Source: a virus
Length of the DNA stretch: 41,657 nt
Virus record (IMG/VR): IMGVR_UViG_3300026078_000049
Location: 1 to 41,657 of that record
Direction: 5' to 3' (one strand)
The position numbers and the translations under genes were made by a program. The notes beneath the pieces are model-generated. The model made no database searches. It saw nothing but the letters and a program-made list of their open reading frames with translations, and was not told where the DNA came from. The stretch's first letter is position 1, and every line of letters starts with the position of its first letter. Below are positions 8,489 through 17,511 of this stretch, in pieces.

Positions 8489-8853
8489 TACGCAAACTCC
8501 TTCCGGCAACTCACCTGCCACGGATGATATCCGCTACGCTTCAACACTCTCAGCCAACCCTCTCGACTCTCGATAATCGCCCCCAAAGCCCCGATGGACT
8601 TGGCCCACGCTTCGGCTTCCGGGATCAGGACATCGCGGACGGTTACCACGTCTCCGGCGGCCACAAGCCCGTGAATGTCGAAATTGCCGGTCGGGTAGTG
8701 GCGAAGCTCGGCTACAATCCCGGCCTTGTTATTGCCCCAAAACCACGCACGTCCCGACCAGACCTGACCATCCAGCCAGCCGATCGAGTACATGCGAGGG
8801 TCCATCACAGCTTCGAACTTAGGGCGCCATTTCTGATAGGCGCCCATGCTCAT
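8488..8853 (-). CDS. GNAT-like acyltransferase domain protein
   Basis: The 121-residue protein has a C-terminal pattern typical of GNAT N-acyltransferases: a beta strand and helix EAEAWAKSIGALGAIIESREGW, then RVLKRSGYHPWQVSCRKEF, matching the usual gxGW..llkk.Gy..........K ending. The N-terminal half (YSIGWLDGQVWSGRAWFWGN) is compatible with the start of the fold. Start 8853 overlaps the upstream stop as ATGA. Small GNAT genes are often found in this position of podovirus structural cassettes, possibly modifying a virion protein, but the substrate is unknown. Confidence 0.7.
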   Translation of the reverse strand: MSMGAYQKWRPKFEAVMDPRMYSIGWLDGQVWSGRAWFWGNNKAGIVAELRHYPTGNFDIHGLVAAGDVVTVRDVLIPEAEAWAKSIGALGAIIESREGWLRVLKRSGYHPWQVSCRKEFA

Positions 8854-9074
8854 ACCGTGGTGCCAGCGGCGTTCTTCCAGACGCTGCCATTCCACCAGAT
8901 CGGGATACCGAGCGTGGTATCGTAGAAGCGCTGGGCAATGACCGGTATGGCGGGCCTTTGCGCGGTCGTTCCAGACATCATATCCCGCAAAAGGCGGTTG
9001 ATCGCGTCGCGGTAAGCCCGGGCTTGAGCCTGAGGCGTATCGTAGGTGTCGCGGACGAAAACGGGCGTACTCAA
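8850..9074 (-). CDS. Small conserved virion-cluster protein
   Basis: The 74-residue product has an N-terminal helix (TYDTPQAQARAYRDAINRLLRDMMSG) and a C-terminal IPIWWNGSVWKNAAGTTV segment resembling the short strand pairs seen in fibre or head-decoration proteins. The start codon appears to be TTG (TTGA overlap with the previous stop), with a G-rich Shine-Dalgarno stretch just upstream. It is coupled to the GNAT-like gene by ATGA. No function is recognised. Confidence 0.7.
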   Translation of the reverse strand: MSTPVFVRDTYDTPQAQARAYRDAINRLLRDMMSGTTAQRPAIPVIAQRFYDTTLGIPIWWNGSVWKNAAGTTV

Positions 9075-10504
9075 ATCCGCCCCCCGTCCGAAGCATCTAG
9101 ATCATAGCCCTGGAAATAGCCCCATTGCGTTCCGGCCGGGATTTGCACCTTGACCTGGCCGTAATTCCCCACGTCGCGGGTGCGGATCAGGCCAGAGCTG
9201 GTCGCTGTCGTGTAGGTGTTTTCGGATGGGGTGCCGGATATGTTGTTGGTCGTTCCAACCGTGACGGACAGGCTCTGCGCATCGGTCAGTGGGCGGATGG
9301 TCGATATTCTGGCCCTGCGACCCGGCACGAACTCCCTCAGGCAATCCTTGAAGGTTGCAGCCATCGGTGTTCCCGAAAGCTGGCCGAGCATGTTGGAGCC
9401 GTTGAACAGGTACATGGAGGGATAGCCACCTCGGAAGGCAGCGCTATCCAGGCTGGTCGTGATCGCATCGAGGTTGCCGTAGATCGCGTCCAGTTGTTCA
9501 AGCGACACGGACAGCGACAGGGCTGAAAACATGAGCGGCGATGTGATTGGGGCGGTCGTCCATTCGCCAAGATTGTAGTTATAGACTAAGGCCGAGTTGG
9601 GCGGATTCGCCGATGGGATGGTGACGATATAGAGCGAGCGCAGAGGATCGATGACTGCCGAGACATAATCGGTGTAGTTGCGGTCCAGCATCCCCTGAAA
9701 GGTGCGATCGACCTTTTCGTTTCCGATAGGCTGGACCGTCGCCCCATCGAACGCCATGAAGCCGCGGTTAGAATAGAAGAAGCTGATCTTGCCGACCGTC
9801 GCGAGGCTCTTAGCAATCGTGCAGCCGATATCGGTCACGACCTCATCGAACTGCCAAACCGCGCTATCCCCGGTATAGGTCATCCGGAGAATGCGTTGCT
9901 CCTGAAAGATCAGGCCATATTCCCCGCCGACGACACCGGTAATGTCGCCACCGGCTGGCATCGAAAACTGGCCAGAGATGGACGATCCGCCAACGGTCCA
10001 GCCGGCGGGATTGCCGTTGTCCGACCACGACACCTGAAGCGGGTTGGCGGCCGCATATCCCAGGACCAAAACGCCCCGAACAACCGCCATGTATCGCGCC
10101 GTTGGGGCCGACCCGGAAAGCGTCGTCATGACGGTGGGCGTGGTGGGATCAAACTTCTTGATCGGATCTTGCCCGTTGGTGGCGAGCATGAACGACCCAT
10201 AGGGGCAGAAGCGAAGGCCGTTGGTGGCCGTGTTGGTCAATCCGGTCTGGATCGCGGTAAAACCAGCGGAGGAATAAGTGGATATGCTCGTCGCATTGCC
10301 GACAAAGATGTACGGCTGTCCGGTGTAGCGGTATGCCCCGCCACCGATCGGCGCCGAGGCCAAGCCGCCATTCTGAAGTCCGGAGAATTGGGGTAAAGAA
10401 GCATAGCCGTTGGCGATCTTAAAGCAGCCATCAGCTTGCAACAGGCCGTCGTTCTGGAAATTGGGTTGATCGGGACGGTAAGGGCCAGCGTTGAAGCGGG
10501 CCAT
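9071..10504 (-). CDS. Tail nozzle / DNA stabilisation-type protein
   Basis: This 477-residue protein starts MARFNAGPYRPDQPNFQNDG and is made of repeated beta-type segments (for example TGQPYIFVGNATSISTYSSAG and YIVTIPSANPPNSALVYNYN). Length and position after the adaptor gene match the nozzle or packaged-DNA stabilisation proteins (P22 gp10-like, T7 gp12-like) of short-tailed phages, which adopt beta-propeller folds. The start overlaps the adaptor stop as TAATG. Assignment rests on size, beta-rich repeats and gene order, not a diagnostic motif. Confidence 0.7.
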   Translation of the reverse strand: MARFNAGPYRPDQPNFQNDGLLQADGCFKIANGYASLPQFSGLQNGGLASAPIGGGAYRYTGQPYIFVGNATSISTYSSAGFTAIQTGLTNTATNGLRFCPYGSFMLATNGQDPIKKFDPTTPTVMTTLSGSAPTARYMAVVRGVLVLGYAAANPLQVSWSDNGNPAGWTVGGSSISGQFSMPAGGDITGVVGGEYGLIFQEQRILRMTYTGDSAVWQFDEVVTDIGCTIAKSLATVGKISFFYSNRGFMAFDGATVQPIGNEKVDRTFQGMLDRNYTDYVSAVIDPLRSLYIVTIPSANPPNSALVYNYNLGEWTTAPITSPLMFSALSLSVSLEQLDAIYGNLDAITTSLDSAAFRGGYPSMYLFNGSNMLGQLSGTPMAATFKDCLREFVPGRRARISTIRPLTDAQSLSVTVGTTNNISGTPSENTYTTATSSGLIRTRDVGNYGQVKVQIPAGTQWGYFQGYDLDASDGGRI

Positions 10505-11166
10505 TAGGTCAGACTAAGCCCCGTAGCGTCACCGAAATAGGTCGTTCCAAACTCAGTCACGCTGGGACGCATGCGCAGTGGTCCAGCGGCGATCTTGGCT
10601 TTCCGGCCCGTTTCGTTGATCTCGGCCATAAGCTCTTCCGCAGCAGCCTTGGCCTCAGCTGCTCGCGGATCATTCCAACCCCGAAACTCCGCGAAGATCA
10701 TGCACGCCATCAGGTACAGGTCAGGATGCTTGGTCATGATCCAGTTGGTCGGGTTGGTGGCCGACAAACCCTGAATCTTCTGCTTGTACCGAAGCCCCAA
10801 CGTGCACGCTGCATTCGGCAGAGGGCCAAGAACGATATTCGGGCCATCAATGGCGTAGGCTACGGGAGTGCCGTTATAGTCATCGGGATAGAGGTTCTTC
10901 AGCGCATTGAGGGTCAGAGCTTCCAATGGCACGGTATATTGGGCATTGAGAAAAAGGCCGCGCACCTCATAATAATCCGCCGGCAGCGCGATAGTCGAGG
11001 TTGAGCCGTCGAGCGTGGTGGACGCTTCCTGATCCGGCGTATCCAGTACGCGGTTAAACCGGGCCTCTGCCAATGCGATATAGGTATCGACCTTCGTCGC
11101 CTGATTGGCGTCGTTCATGAAATCCACGATCGCCGCAGACAGATCGGAATAGGTCGAAAGCGTCAT
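10504..11166 (-). CDS. Head-tail adaptor protein
   Basis: The 220-residue product opens with TYSDLSAAIVDFMNDANQA and AEARFNRVLDTP, a pattern characteristic of podovirus adaptor proteins of the SU10/T7 gp11-like group, which form the dodecameric ring below the portal. It continues with an IALPADYYEVRGLFL strand region and a long C-terminal helix. A good ribosome site (AAGGGGTGGG) precedes ATG 11166. It lies between the capsid and nozzle genes, the expected place. Confidence 0.8.
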   Translation of the reverse strand: MTLSTYSDLSAAIVDFMNDANQATKVDTYIALAEARFNRVLDTPDQEASTTLDGSTSTIALPADYYEVRGLFLNAQYTVPLEALTLNALKNLYPDDYNGTPVAYAIDGPNIVLGPLPNAACTLGLRYKQKIQGLSATNPTNWIMTKHPDLYLMACMIFAEFRGWNDPRAAEAKAAAEELMAEINETGRKAKIAAGPLRMRPSVTEFGTTYFGDATGLSLT

Positions 11167-11176
11167 AACCCACCCC

Positions 11177-11512
11177 TTAGATGATGATGTTGCGGACCTT
11201 GAGGTATCGGTAGTCGGGGCTGTTCAGCAGCCGCTTGACGCCATCCGCGTGGGTCGGGTTCCAGGCGTTCACCCCGAACTTGTGAAGCCACTCGTACATG
11301 ACCTGCACCGGGATGCGGGCCGCCAGAGCCATATCGCCCATGCGCCCCGTGGCATCCGCTGCCATGGCCTTATTCTGATCGAGAATGGCTTGCGTGTGCG
11401 CCGGGTCATATTCGGTCCTGACCAACACGGAGTCTTCTTCGTGCTGGTCGGCCGCGATCCACTTACGGACGCCCGTGTGCGGATTGTAATCGACCAAATC
11501 CCATTCAGCCAT
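11177..11512 (-). CDS. Conserved capsid-cluster protein
   Basis: This 111-residue protein (MAEWDLVDYNPHTGVRKWI at its start) is of a type regularly found just downstream of SU10-like major capsid genes. It has a charged N-terminal half, a helical middle with QAILDQNKAMAADATGRMG and a C-terminal DYRYLKVRNIII. A strong GAGGTAACC precedes the ATG. Role unknown; a head-completion or accessory capsid function is inferred from location. Confidence 0.75.
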   Translation of the reverse strand: MAEWDLVDYNPHTGVRKWIAADQHEEDSVLVRTEYDPAHTQAILDQNKAMAADATGRMGDMALAARIPVQVMYEWLHKFGVNAWNPTHADGVKRLLNSPDYRYLKVRNIII

Positions 11513-11560
11513 GGTTACCTCATGGAAGGATGGGCGGAGCCGAAACCCCGCCCATCAAGG

Positions 11561-12508
11561 TCAAGTCAAATCCGCAACGACGCCCGAAGCCGCCTCATTA
11601 AGGCACTTCAGCGCCCATTCGACCTTGAGCAGCTTGCGGGTCGCAAGGCCGGTCTTGGCAAGGTCTTCCACGCCCAAAGGATCGAGCGTGCCGACTTCCC
11701 AATATTCCGGGTCAACGATCAGCGCATCGCGAGCCGAGCAGAAACGCGACGGCACGAACTGCACCTCACCGAAGTCGGACACGTACATGTCCGCACCAGC
11801 GATGATCGTCGCCTTCTTGTTTCCGGTCTCGCGACGCTGCTGAGCGATGCCGGAGAAACCGGCCTCGATCTGCTTGTGCGGACCATCGGTGATCACGAAC
11901 TTGGAGTTGCCACCCTTGGCCCAGATCGACTGGAGGACAGTCTTCAACAGGGTTTCGGTATAGGTCCGCTGCGTGCCGTTGGTGGCAGCCGAAACCAGCC
12001 CGGCGGAGAAACCACCACTGGCGCCCGACGTACCGCGCGACACGTTGCTGGTCAGCCATGCGAGCGCGCCCGCCGTCTGGCCCTCGACCGAAGTCGTCGG
12101 TGCGACAGAGGCGTAATTGCCCGTGGAACGCAATTCCATGTCGGTGCGAAGCTCGCGCCCCGCCTTCATGATTTCGCGCGCCATTTCCGACTTGCGGCCA
12201 GCCTTCGCGACCGCTTCCGTGGTGGAGGCGACGCCTACGACCTTGGTCGAGATCTGCGTGTACGTGCCAACGCGGGTCGTGTCGGGACGATTCTGGTTGG
12301 GCGTGTCGGCGCCCTGCACGTTATAGTTGTTGGCATTGGCCGCCACCAGCGTGTCGGTCTGCCACTCGGTCTTGGTCGCCGAACATTTGCCCTTGCCGAT
12401 GGCGTTGATGAATGGGGTTTCATCGGGGAAAAGTTGGGCGATCTTGTCGCTCAGGTCTTCGCGCTGACCAACGCGGTTGGCCTGCACCGTATTCGATGGA
12501 ACGCTCAT
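11561..12508 (-). CDS. Major capsid protein, SU10-like HK97 fold
   Basis: The 315-residue protein matches the SU10 major head protein family (formerly DUF5309). Features include an N-terminal DLSDKIAQLFPDETPFINAIG segment, then WQTDTLVAANANNYNVQGAD, the central REIMKAGRELRTDMELRSTGN helix (spine-helix-like), and a late DMYVSDFGEVQFVPSRF followed by a strand with ALIVDPEYWEVGTLDPLG. An AAGGA lies 9 nt before the ATG. It would form the icosahedral shell together with the scaffold upstream. Length is normal for the family. Confidence 0.93.
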   Translation of the reverse strand: MSVPSNTVQANRVGQREDLSDKIAQLFPDETPFINAIGKGKCSATKTEWQTDTLVAANANNYNVQGADTPNQNRPDTTRVGTYTQISTKVVGVASTTEAVAKAGRKSEMAREIMKAGRELRTDMELRSTGNYASVAPTTSVEGQTAGALAWLTSNVSRGTSGASGGFSAGLVSAATNGTQRTYTETLLKTVLQSIWAKGGNSKFVITDGPHKQIEAGFSGIAQQRRETGNKKATIIAGADMYVSDFGEVQFVPSRFCSARDALIVDPEYWEVGTLDPLGVEDLAKTGLATRKLLKVEWALKCLNEAASGVVADLT

Positions 12509-12530
12509 GTGAGATGTCCTTGGTCAGGGG

Positions 12531-13628
12531 TCAGAGTGTGATCCCCATGCTGTCGAGAAGGGCAGCGTAAGCGTCGCCCGATCGCTCGGTTTTCGCGCGC
12601 TGCCATGCTGCGTCACGGCCTCGGGAGGAGCGCTCGCCCTGCGTCTGAGCCGTTCCCGGCTTCAACACTGGCTGCTTGCCCTTGGCGGCCCGTACCGCTT
12701 CCATTTTGACGTTCATCTTGAGCTGATCGAGTTCAGCGGCCTTTGCCTTCCATTCGGCAGCCTTCGCCAAGGCCTGAATGTCCGCTGCGGAAGCCTGACC
12801 CATCAATTCCGCGGAATAGCCAAGCTCGGCTCCGACCCCTTCAAGGTCGGTGAGCAGCGCGCGGCGTTGCGCTTGATCGGTCCACTTCTCGCCGAAGTGA
12901 TCGGCCAGAATCTTGTCGTTCTGGGCAATCTCTTGCTGGCGGTTGAAGGTCTCGCGTCCGTCTGCCTCTTGGCGTGCCTGGGCCGCTCGCTGCATCAATC
13001 CCTGATACTGGGCGAAGTCGGCGTCATAGATCGCCTTGAGCTGGATGTACCGGCCGGGGTCCTGGGCCGCGATGGCTGGGTCGGGCGGTTGAGGCGCGAA
13101 TTGGCCTACGATCTGCTCCAGATGTGAAGCATATTGACGCTGATGCTGGGCCAGGGCGGCATTGGCTTCCTGCGTGGCATTGCTGCGCGCATTGGCCGCG
13201 TCCGTGGTGGCCCGCTGGACGGCTTTATCGCGCTGGGCTTCCCGCTCCGTAACCTTCTGCTGAAGGTCGGGCGGGAGCTGCGCAAAAAGCTCCTTAGCGT
13301 CGTCTCCCCAACTGACCGGGAAAGCGATGGGCTCCTTGGCTTCGCCTTCCGGGTTCTCTGGGTCATCCCCTTCGGGCTCATCGCCTTCCGGTTCGTCACC
13401 CTCAGGCTTATCGCCTTCGGGATTCTCGTCCTGATCCTCGGGCTCATCATCGCCGCCAAGGAAGTCGTTTTCGATGCTTTCCAGCACCGCCGCCTGCGTG
13501 ACAGGGGCGGCGTCGCCATGGTCGGGGGCGCGCATGAAACGCCCCTGGATGCGTTCGGCGGGAGTAAACCGAAGGCCGATCGCCAAGGCGCGCGACACTC
13601 CGGCTTCGTCGTCAAGACGATGGGCCAT
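12531..13628 (-). CDS. Scaffolding protein with acidic PEGD repeats
   Basis: This 365-residue protein lies just upstream of the major capsid gene. Residues 55-95 are an extremely acidic tract with repeating NPEGDKPEGDEPEGDEPEGD units. A long Gln/Ala-rich coiled-coil region follows (QQKVTEREAQRDKAVQRATT onward), and the C-terminus is basic and helical (GERSSRGRDAAWQRAKTERS). Acidic N-terminus, coiled coil and basic capsid-binding tail next to the capsid gene are typical for a phage scaffold, which guides procapsid assembly and is then lost. Confidence 0.82.
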   Translation of the reverse strand: MAHRLDDEAGVSRALAIGLRFTPAERIQGRFMRAPDHGDAAPVTQAAVLESIENDFLGGDDEPEDQDENPEGDKPEGDEPEGDEPEGDDPENPEGEAKEPIAFPVSWGDDAKELFAQLPPDLQQKVTEREAQRDKAVQRATTDAANARSNATQEANAALAQHQRQYASHLEQIVGQFAPQPPDPAIAAQDPGRYIQLKAIYDADFAQYQGLMQRAAQARQEADGRETFNRQQEIAQNDKILADHFGEKWTDQAQRRALLTDLEGVGAELGYSAELMGQASAADIQALAKAAEWKAKAAELDQLKMNVKMEAVRAAKGKQPVLKPGTAQTQGERSSRGRDAAWQRAKTERSGDAYAALLDSMGITL

Positions 13629-13654
13629 TGTGGGTTGCTTTCTGCTGTGGTGGA

Positions 13655-13945
13655 TTAGAGGAAGCGGCGACGCGCTTCGGGTAATTTCGCGATACGGTCC
13701 GCGTGGTCCTGTGCGGCCATTTCTATCTTGCCGGCGACGAATATCGCCTGGATGTGCTGGTCGATCTGATCGACAATCTTGCGCCCCATGCCGAGCTTCA
13801 ACAGCCCCGCCGTGTCACCAGGCATAAGATCGGCCGCGCGATCGAGGTACGCACCCTTGAGCGTGTCCAGGATGTCTTTCAGGCCGCCATCTTCATGATA
13901 GAAATCATGCCAGCGATTGGCGCGGTGGATAGGGTCTTCAGCCAT
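13655..13945 (-). CDS. Small helical protein between portal and scaffold
   Basis: The 96-residue product starts MAEDPIHRANRWHDFYHEDGG and is mostly helical (LKDILDTLKGAYLDRAADLM; KIVDQIDQHIQAIFVAGKIE), ending in AKLPEARRRFL. The start at 13945 lies inside the end of the preceding small gene. Small helical proteins here in SU10-like phages are often accessory head proteins; no catalytic motif is visible. Confidence 0.7.
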   Translation of the reverse strand: MAEDPIHRANRWHDFYHEDGGLKDILDTLKGAYLDRAADLMPGDTAGLLKLGMGRKIVDQIDQHIQAIFVAGKIEMAAQDHADRIAKLPEARRRFL

Positions 13946-14093
13946 GGTGTTCGTTCCACCATTGAACCGCCTGCGCCCAATGCTCGCGGAAATATTCACC
14001 CCATGTAAGCTGATGGTACCCGACAGACCCATCCTTGCGGAGCATTCTATAATCTAGGCCGAGCCGATTTATGATGATCCTGGGCTTACTCAT
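13938..14093 (-). CDS. Very small protein linking portal and downstream gene
   Basis: A 51-residue ORF begins MSKPRIIINRLGLDYRMLRK, continues SVGYHQLTWGEYFREHWAQA and ends WWNEHHG. Its ATG overlaps the portal stop as ATGA, and its own last codons overlap the next start at 13945, so it is coupled on both sides. The aromatic-rich composition and tight packing argue that it is translated. No family is recognised. Confidence 0.65.
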   Translation of the reverse strand: MSKPRIIINRLGLDYRMLRKDGSVGYHQLTWGEYFREHWAQAVQWWNEHHG

Positions 14094-16192
14094 TGGTCGA
14101 TCTTTCCGCCCGGGCGATCTGACTGAACAGGCTTGGCCGCAGCGATCTTGGCCTGATACGCGAGATCAGCCTTCTTGTGCGCAAGCTCGGTTTCGGCCTC
14201 AAGCTGTTGCTGGCCCAGGTGGTAATCCATGGCCTGCTTCTGGACGGCAAGCGCGGTTTCGGTCTGCGCCTGCTGATTGGCCTGCATCGCCTGGGATTCG
14301 TTCTTGAACTGCTCGTTGGCGAGGCGCGATTGCGTGTCATGAGCCTTGATCGCGGTGGTTTGCTGGGCGCGATCCTGTTCGATCTGCGTTTTCTGCTGGT
14401 AGAACTCGATCTGCGCCTGAGCCTTGGCCATCTCGGGATTGTTCTGCCGCATCATGGCGGCTTGTTGCGCAGCCTGTTGGCCCTCGGGGCTGTCGGGATC
14501 GATAATATAGTCGGTCGGCACGCCCAATTCCGCGTCGCGGATCATACGTTCAACATTGTTGAAGATGCCCTTGGCGCTGCTCAGGCCGAGTTGGAGGCCG
14601 TCCTTCTGCATGTCCAGGAGCTGCATGCGATATTGAAGCAGCTGATCCTTGCGGCCAGAGCCAAAGCCCACCGTGACGTTCGCGGACAGGCCATCGGGCC
14701 ACTTGCTCGGATCGACCATGACGCTTTGCCCGTCGATCTTGACCTGGAAGGGCTTGCCAGTTTGCTGCATGAGGCGCAGCTTTTTGGCGAACAGACGCCC
14801 TAAGCCTTCCGCGAAATTACGGGCGACGAACTCTTCCATCTGCTGGCCTTGGGCCTGCATGAGAGCCGTTCCCGTCGCGGTCTTGTTCAGCGCGTCAGCG
14901 TCAAGACCCTGATTGAGCCTGGTAATCCCGGTGCGCGATTCCCGCTCGCCCGTGATGTACTCCAGCATCGTCATGCCTTTCGACATGTCGAATGCTTCAT
15001 AGAGCGGCTTGGGCTGATTGGGGCCTTTGCCTCTGACTAGGCCGCCGGGGCGCACCGTCAGAAGGTCATCGATCGTATCTTCCGTCATGCAGTCCTGCGG
15101 GACGTACATGCGGGGATTGTTTGTCAGGTAGAGCCCGTTCAATTGCTGGCGCAGCACCACGCTCTTGATGCGCTGAAGGTCCATGACCTTATCGGCCAGC
15201 GAATTGCCGACCAGCCTATGGGCACGCGGGAATGGGCACCATACGACGAACGGCGCTTCGTCCACCTCCTCAACGCTGAGGATGATATTCTCGACGCGAA
15301 ACACCTTGATCAGCTCGGCAATGCCGTCACCGTCAAGATCAACGCGCTTATATTCTTCCCGAAGCCATACCTTGCGCACACCGGGTGTTTCGGTCTGCGT
15401 CTCATCCAGCCAGCGCGCGGTCTGGCGCTGATCCCATTGCTCCGTTCCGGGATCGGACGGCAGGCTATCGACTAGTTCCCTGTCAAAGCCCATCTCGATC
15501 AGGTCGGACGTGGTTTTGGCCGAGCGATGGCAGAGGTAGTTCGCGTCATCCTCATGCCGAGTGCGTGAGGCGAACAGAAACTCCTCGCTCGGGATGGGAT
15601 AATCGCAGAAGCGCGTTTCCTGCGTATGTTCGTGAATCTCGATCTGCCACGTACCGTCGCCATTGTCGGTCGCAGCGGCGATGTTGGCGCCTTGATGATG
15701 CAGCATGGCGAGCTGCATCTCGTCAACGACACCACGGGTCTTTTTGACCTTCTCGTAGGTCTCGGCACAGGTTTTCGCGATGCCGATCTTTTCGATTAGG
15801 CCCGACTGGATCCAGTCGTGGATGATGCGATAACCATCCTGTTGCTTCATGAACGAGTAGGTAACGGCGGCAGTGGCCTGTTCAGCCGCTTCCTCGTTAT
15901 CCTGCTCGGCGCTTTCGAACTCGACAACGCGGTCGCCCGAAACCATGGTGCGCGCAACCGAGATGGTCATATAATCGACCACTTCGGCGACTTCCGGGGT
16001 CACGACCTGGGAAAGGCCGTCTTCCTCATCGCCAAACGGGCGCGCTTCGTAATAGTCGATTGCGACCGATTGCTCATCGGCCAGCGTGGTATCGCGGAAG
16101 GAAATGGCTAGGCGCTCATCTTCCGCCAGAAGCGCGGCCAATTCCTCATGGCTCAACGGCTCATTGTCGGGGATGATCGGCGCTGATGCCAC
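14090..16192 (-). CDS. Portal protein
   Basis: This 700-residue protein fits the P22/SU10-type podovirus portal family. It has an acidic N-terminus, LSQVVTPEVAEVVDYMTISV near residue 60, AVTYSFMKQQDGYRIIHDWI near 110, then ADKVMDLQRIKSVVLRQQLN and RESRTGITRLNQGLDADALN in the wing/stem region. A long Gln/Ala-rich coiled tail (residues 580-680) resembles the barrel extension. The start is GTG, sharing one base with the terL stop. It forms the ring through which DNA enters and leaves the head. Confidence 0.92.
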   Translation of the reverse strand: MASAPIIPDNEPLSHEELAALLAEDERLAISFRDTTLADEQSVAIDYYEARPFGDEEDGLSQVVTPEVAEVVDYMTISVARTMVSGDRVVEFESAEQDNEEAAEQATAAVTYSFMKQQDGYRIIHDWIQSGLIEKIGIAKTCAETYEKVKKTRGVVDEMQLAMLHHQGANIAAATDNGDGTWQIEIHEHTQETRFCDYPIPSEEFLFASRTRHEDDANYLCHRSAKTTSDLIEMGFDRELVDSLPSDPGTEQWDQRQTARWLDETQTETPGVRKVWLREEYKRVDLDGDGIAELIKVFRVENIILSVEEVDEAPFVVWCPFPRAHRLVGNSLADKVMDLQRIKSVVLRQQLNGLYLTNNPRMYVPQDCMTEDTIDDLLTVRPGGLVRGKGPNQPKPLYEAFDMSKGMTMLEYITGERESRTGITRLNQGLDADALNKTATGTALMQAQGQQMEEFVARNFAEGLGRLFAKKLRLMQQTGKPFQVKIDGQSVMVDPSKWPDGLSANVTVGFGSGRKDQLLQYRMQLLDMQKDGLQLGLSSAKGIFNNVERMIRDAELGVPTDYIIDPDSPEGQQAAQQAAMMRQNNPEMAKAQAQIEFYQQKTQIEQDRAQQTTAIKAHDTQSRLANEQFKNESQAMQANQQAQTETALAVQKQAMDYHLGQQQLEAETELAHKKADLAYQAKIAAAKPVQSDRPGGKIDQ

Positions 16193-17511
16193 TATACAAT
16201 CCCCTTGTTGGAATAGTTGATCTTGACCGGCCCGTTCACGTCTTGCGGCTTGCCGATCGCGAAGGTGCGAAAGGCGTCCGAAGGATCACTAGCCCAATCG
16301 TGGAGCGGCGTGTCGCGGTAGGCGCGAAGCTTATCGTCCCACACGCGACGATAAGAGCGCAGTGCGTCCACGCCCTTTTCTGTCTTCTCTTTGTCGAACC
16401 AGCACAGCGGCAGGATTTGCCGCACTTCGTTGATGTCGTTAGCCACGCTCGACGTGCGCGGAACAACGCGAATGCCCTTGAGTCCCATCCCTTCGGCGGT
16501 CTCAGCGATTGAACCTGTCGTGCTGACTAGCTCTTCCTTCTCCGCATCATGCGGCAGAAGATGCTCGCCGTAGTTGTAGGGCTTGGCCTTTAGCTCCTTG
16601 ACGTACCAATCAATGCCGACGCTAGTGTTCGCCAGATAGTCGATCACCGCCCATCCGGTGCCGTGGCGCTGCACGAACCAGATTGCGGTCTGGTCGTTGC
16701 GGCCCAAGTCCCAAGCGGTATGAACCTGTCGCTGCGGATTGTACGGGACCGCCGTTATGCGGCCATCCTTCTCCAAGCCGTCAATGATCTTCGCGTAGTA
16801 GGCGCCGGGCAGGCCAGCCGAGAAGCTGGTCATGTATTCCTGCTGGTAGATAGCGTCCCCGTCCTCTTCGCCGCGCTCAACGATCAGTTCGCGACGCTCG
16901 TTTTCAAGCACCTCTTGGCTGAACACGCCCGTCTCCGTGGCGATTAGGCGCTCAGAGAACCAGTCTGGGCTATCCTTGCCCATTTCGTACATGCGGAATG
17001 CATGATTGCGGCCTCGCGGCGTGGTGATGAACATCGCCCACCCGCCGTTCTCGGCAAGGATGGGGCGTATCAGAGACCACGCTTGCGGATTGCTCAGTGC
17101 CCATTCGGAGAACACCACACCAATTGGGGGCGTGCCGACCAGTGCATCGTAATTGTCAGATCCGATAACCTGCCAGGACGAACCGCACTTCAGGCGGATC
17201 ATCATATCTTGTTCGCGGGTGGTCTCCCGAAGCTCGCGGGGAAACGCATCCTCTATACGCCTGCGGCCGGTGTGCGGGTTAATTGCATCCCAAATGGCTT
17301 TGCGCGCTTGGTTCTGCTGCGGCAGCAGATGCCAATAGACCCCCGTCCGCTCATGCGCCGCGCATGCCGTATAGTGCAGCGCCACATCATCCTTACCATG
17401 CCGGCGCGGCCATATCGCGATTGCTCGCTTACCGCCGCCGTGCATGTAACGCCAAAGCCCATCCTGATAATCACGCGGTGCCCAATGGTTGGGCAGGTGA
17501 ATATCAGGCAC
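16192..17511 (-). CDS. terL: Terminase large subunit
   Basis: The 439-residue protein has an N-terminal ATPase and a C-terminal nuclease domain. The Walker A region is WPRRHGKDD (residues 34-42), unusual because Asp follows GK instead of Ser/Thr. Walker B is GVVFSEWAL with the catalytic Glu near residue 136, and the coupling motif is FITTPRGRNHAF. The RNase H-like nuclease starts with WDLGRNDQTAIWFV near residue 245. It drives DNA packaging with TerS and the portal. Its start overlaps the terS end by 8 nt. Confidence 0.93.
   Translation of the reverse strand: MPDIHLPNHWAPRDYQDGLWRYMHGGGKRAIAIWPRRHGKDDVALHYTACAAHERTGVYWHLLPQQNQARKAIWDAINPHTGRRRIEDAFPRELRETTREQDMMIRLKCGSSWQVIGSDNYDALVGTPPIGVVFSEWALSNPQAWSLIRPILAENGGWAMFITTPRGRNHAFRMYEMGKDSPDWFSERLIATETGVFSQEVLENERRELIVERGEEDGDAIYQQEYMTSFSAGLPGAYYAKIIDGLEKDGRITAVPYNPQRQVHTAWDLGRNDQTAIWFVQRHGTGWAVIDYLANTSVGIDWYVKELKAKPYNYGEHLLPHDAEKEELVSTTGSIAETAEGMGLKGIRVVPRTSSVANDINEVRQILPLCWFDKEKTEKGVDALRSYRRVWDDKLRAYRDTPLHDWASDPSDAFRTFAIGKPQDVNGPVKINYSNKGIV

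Noticed and set aside
11249-12541. 430-residue plus-strand ORF
   Set aside because: It is antisense to the certain major capsid gene and has Arg/His-rich shadow composition.
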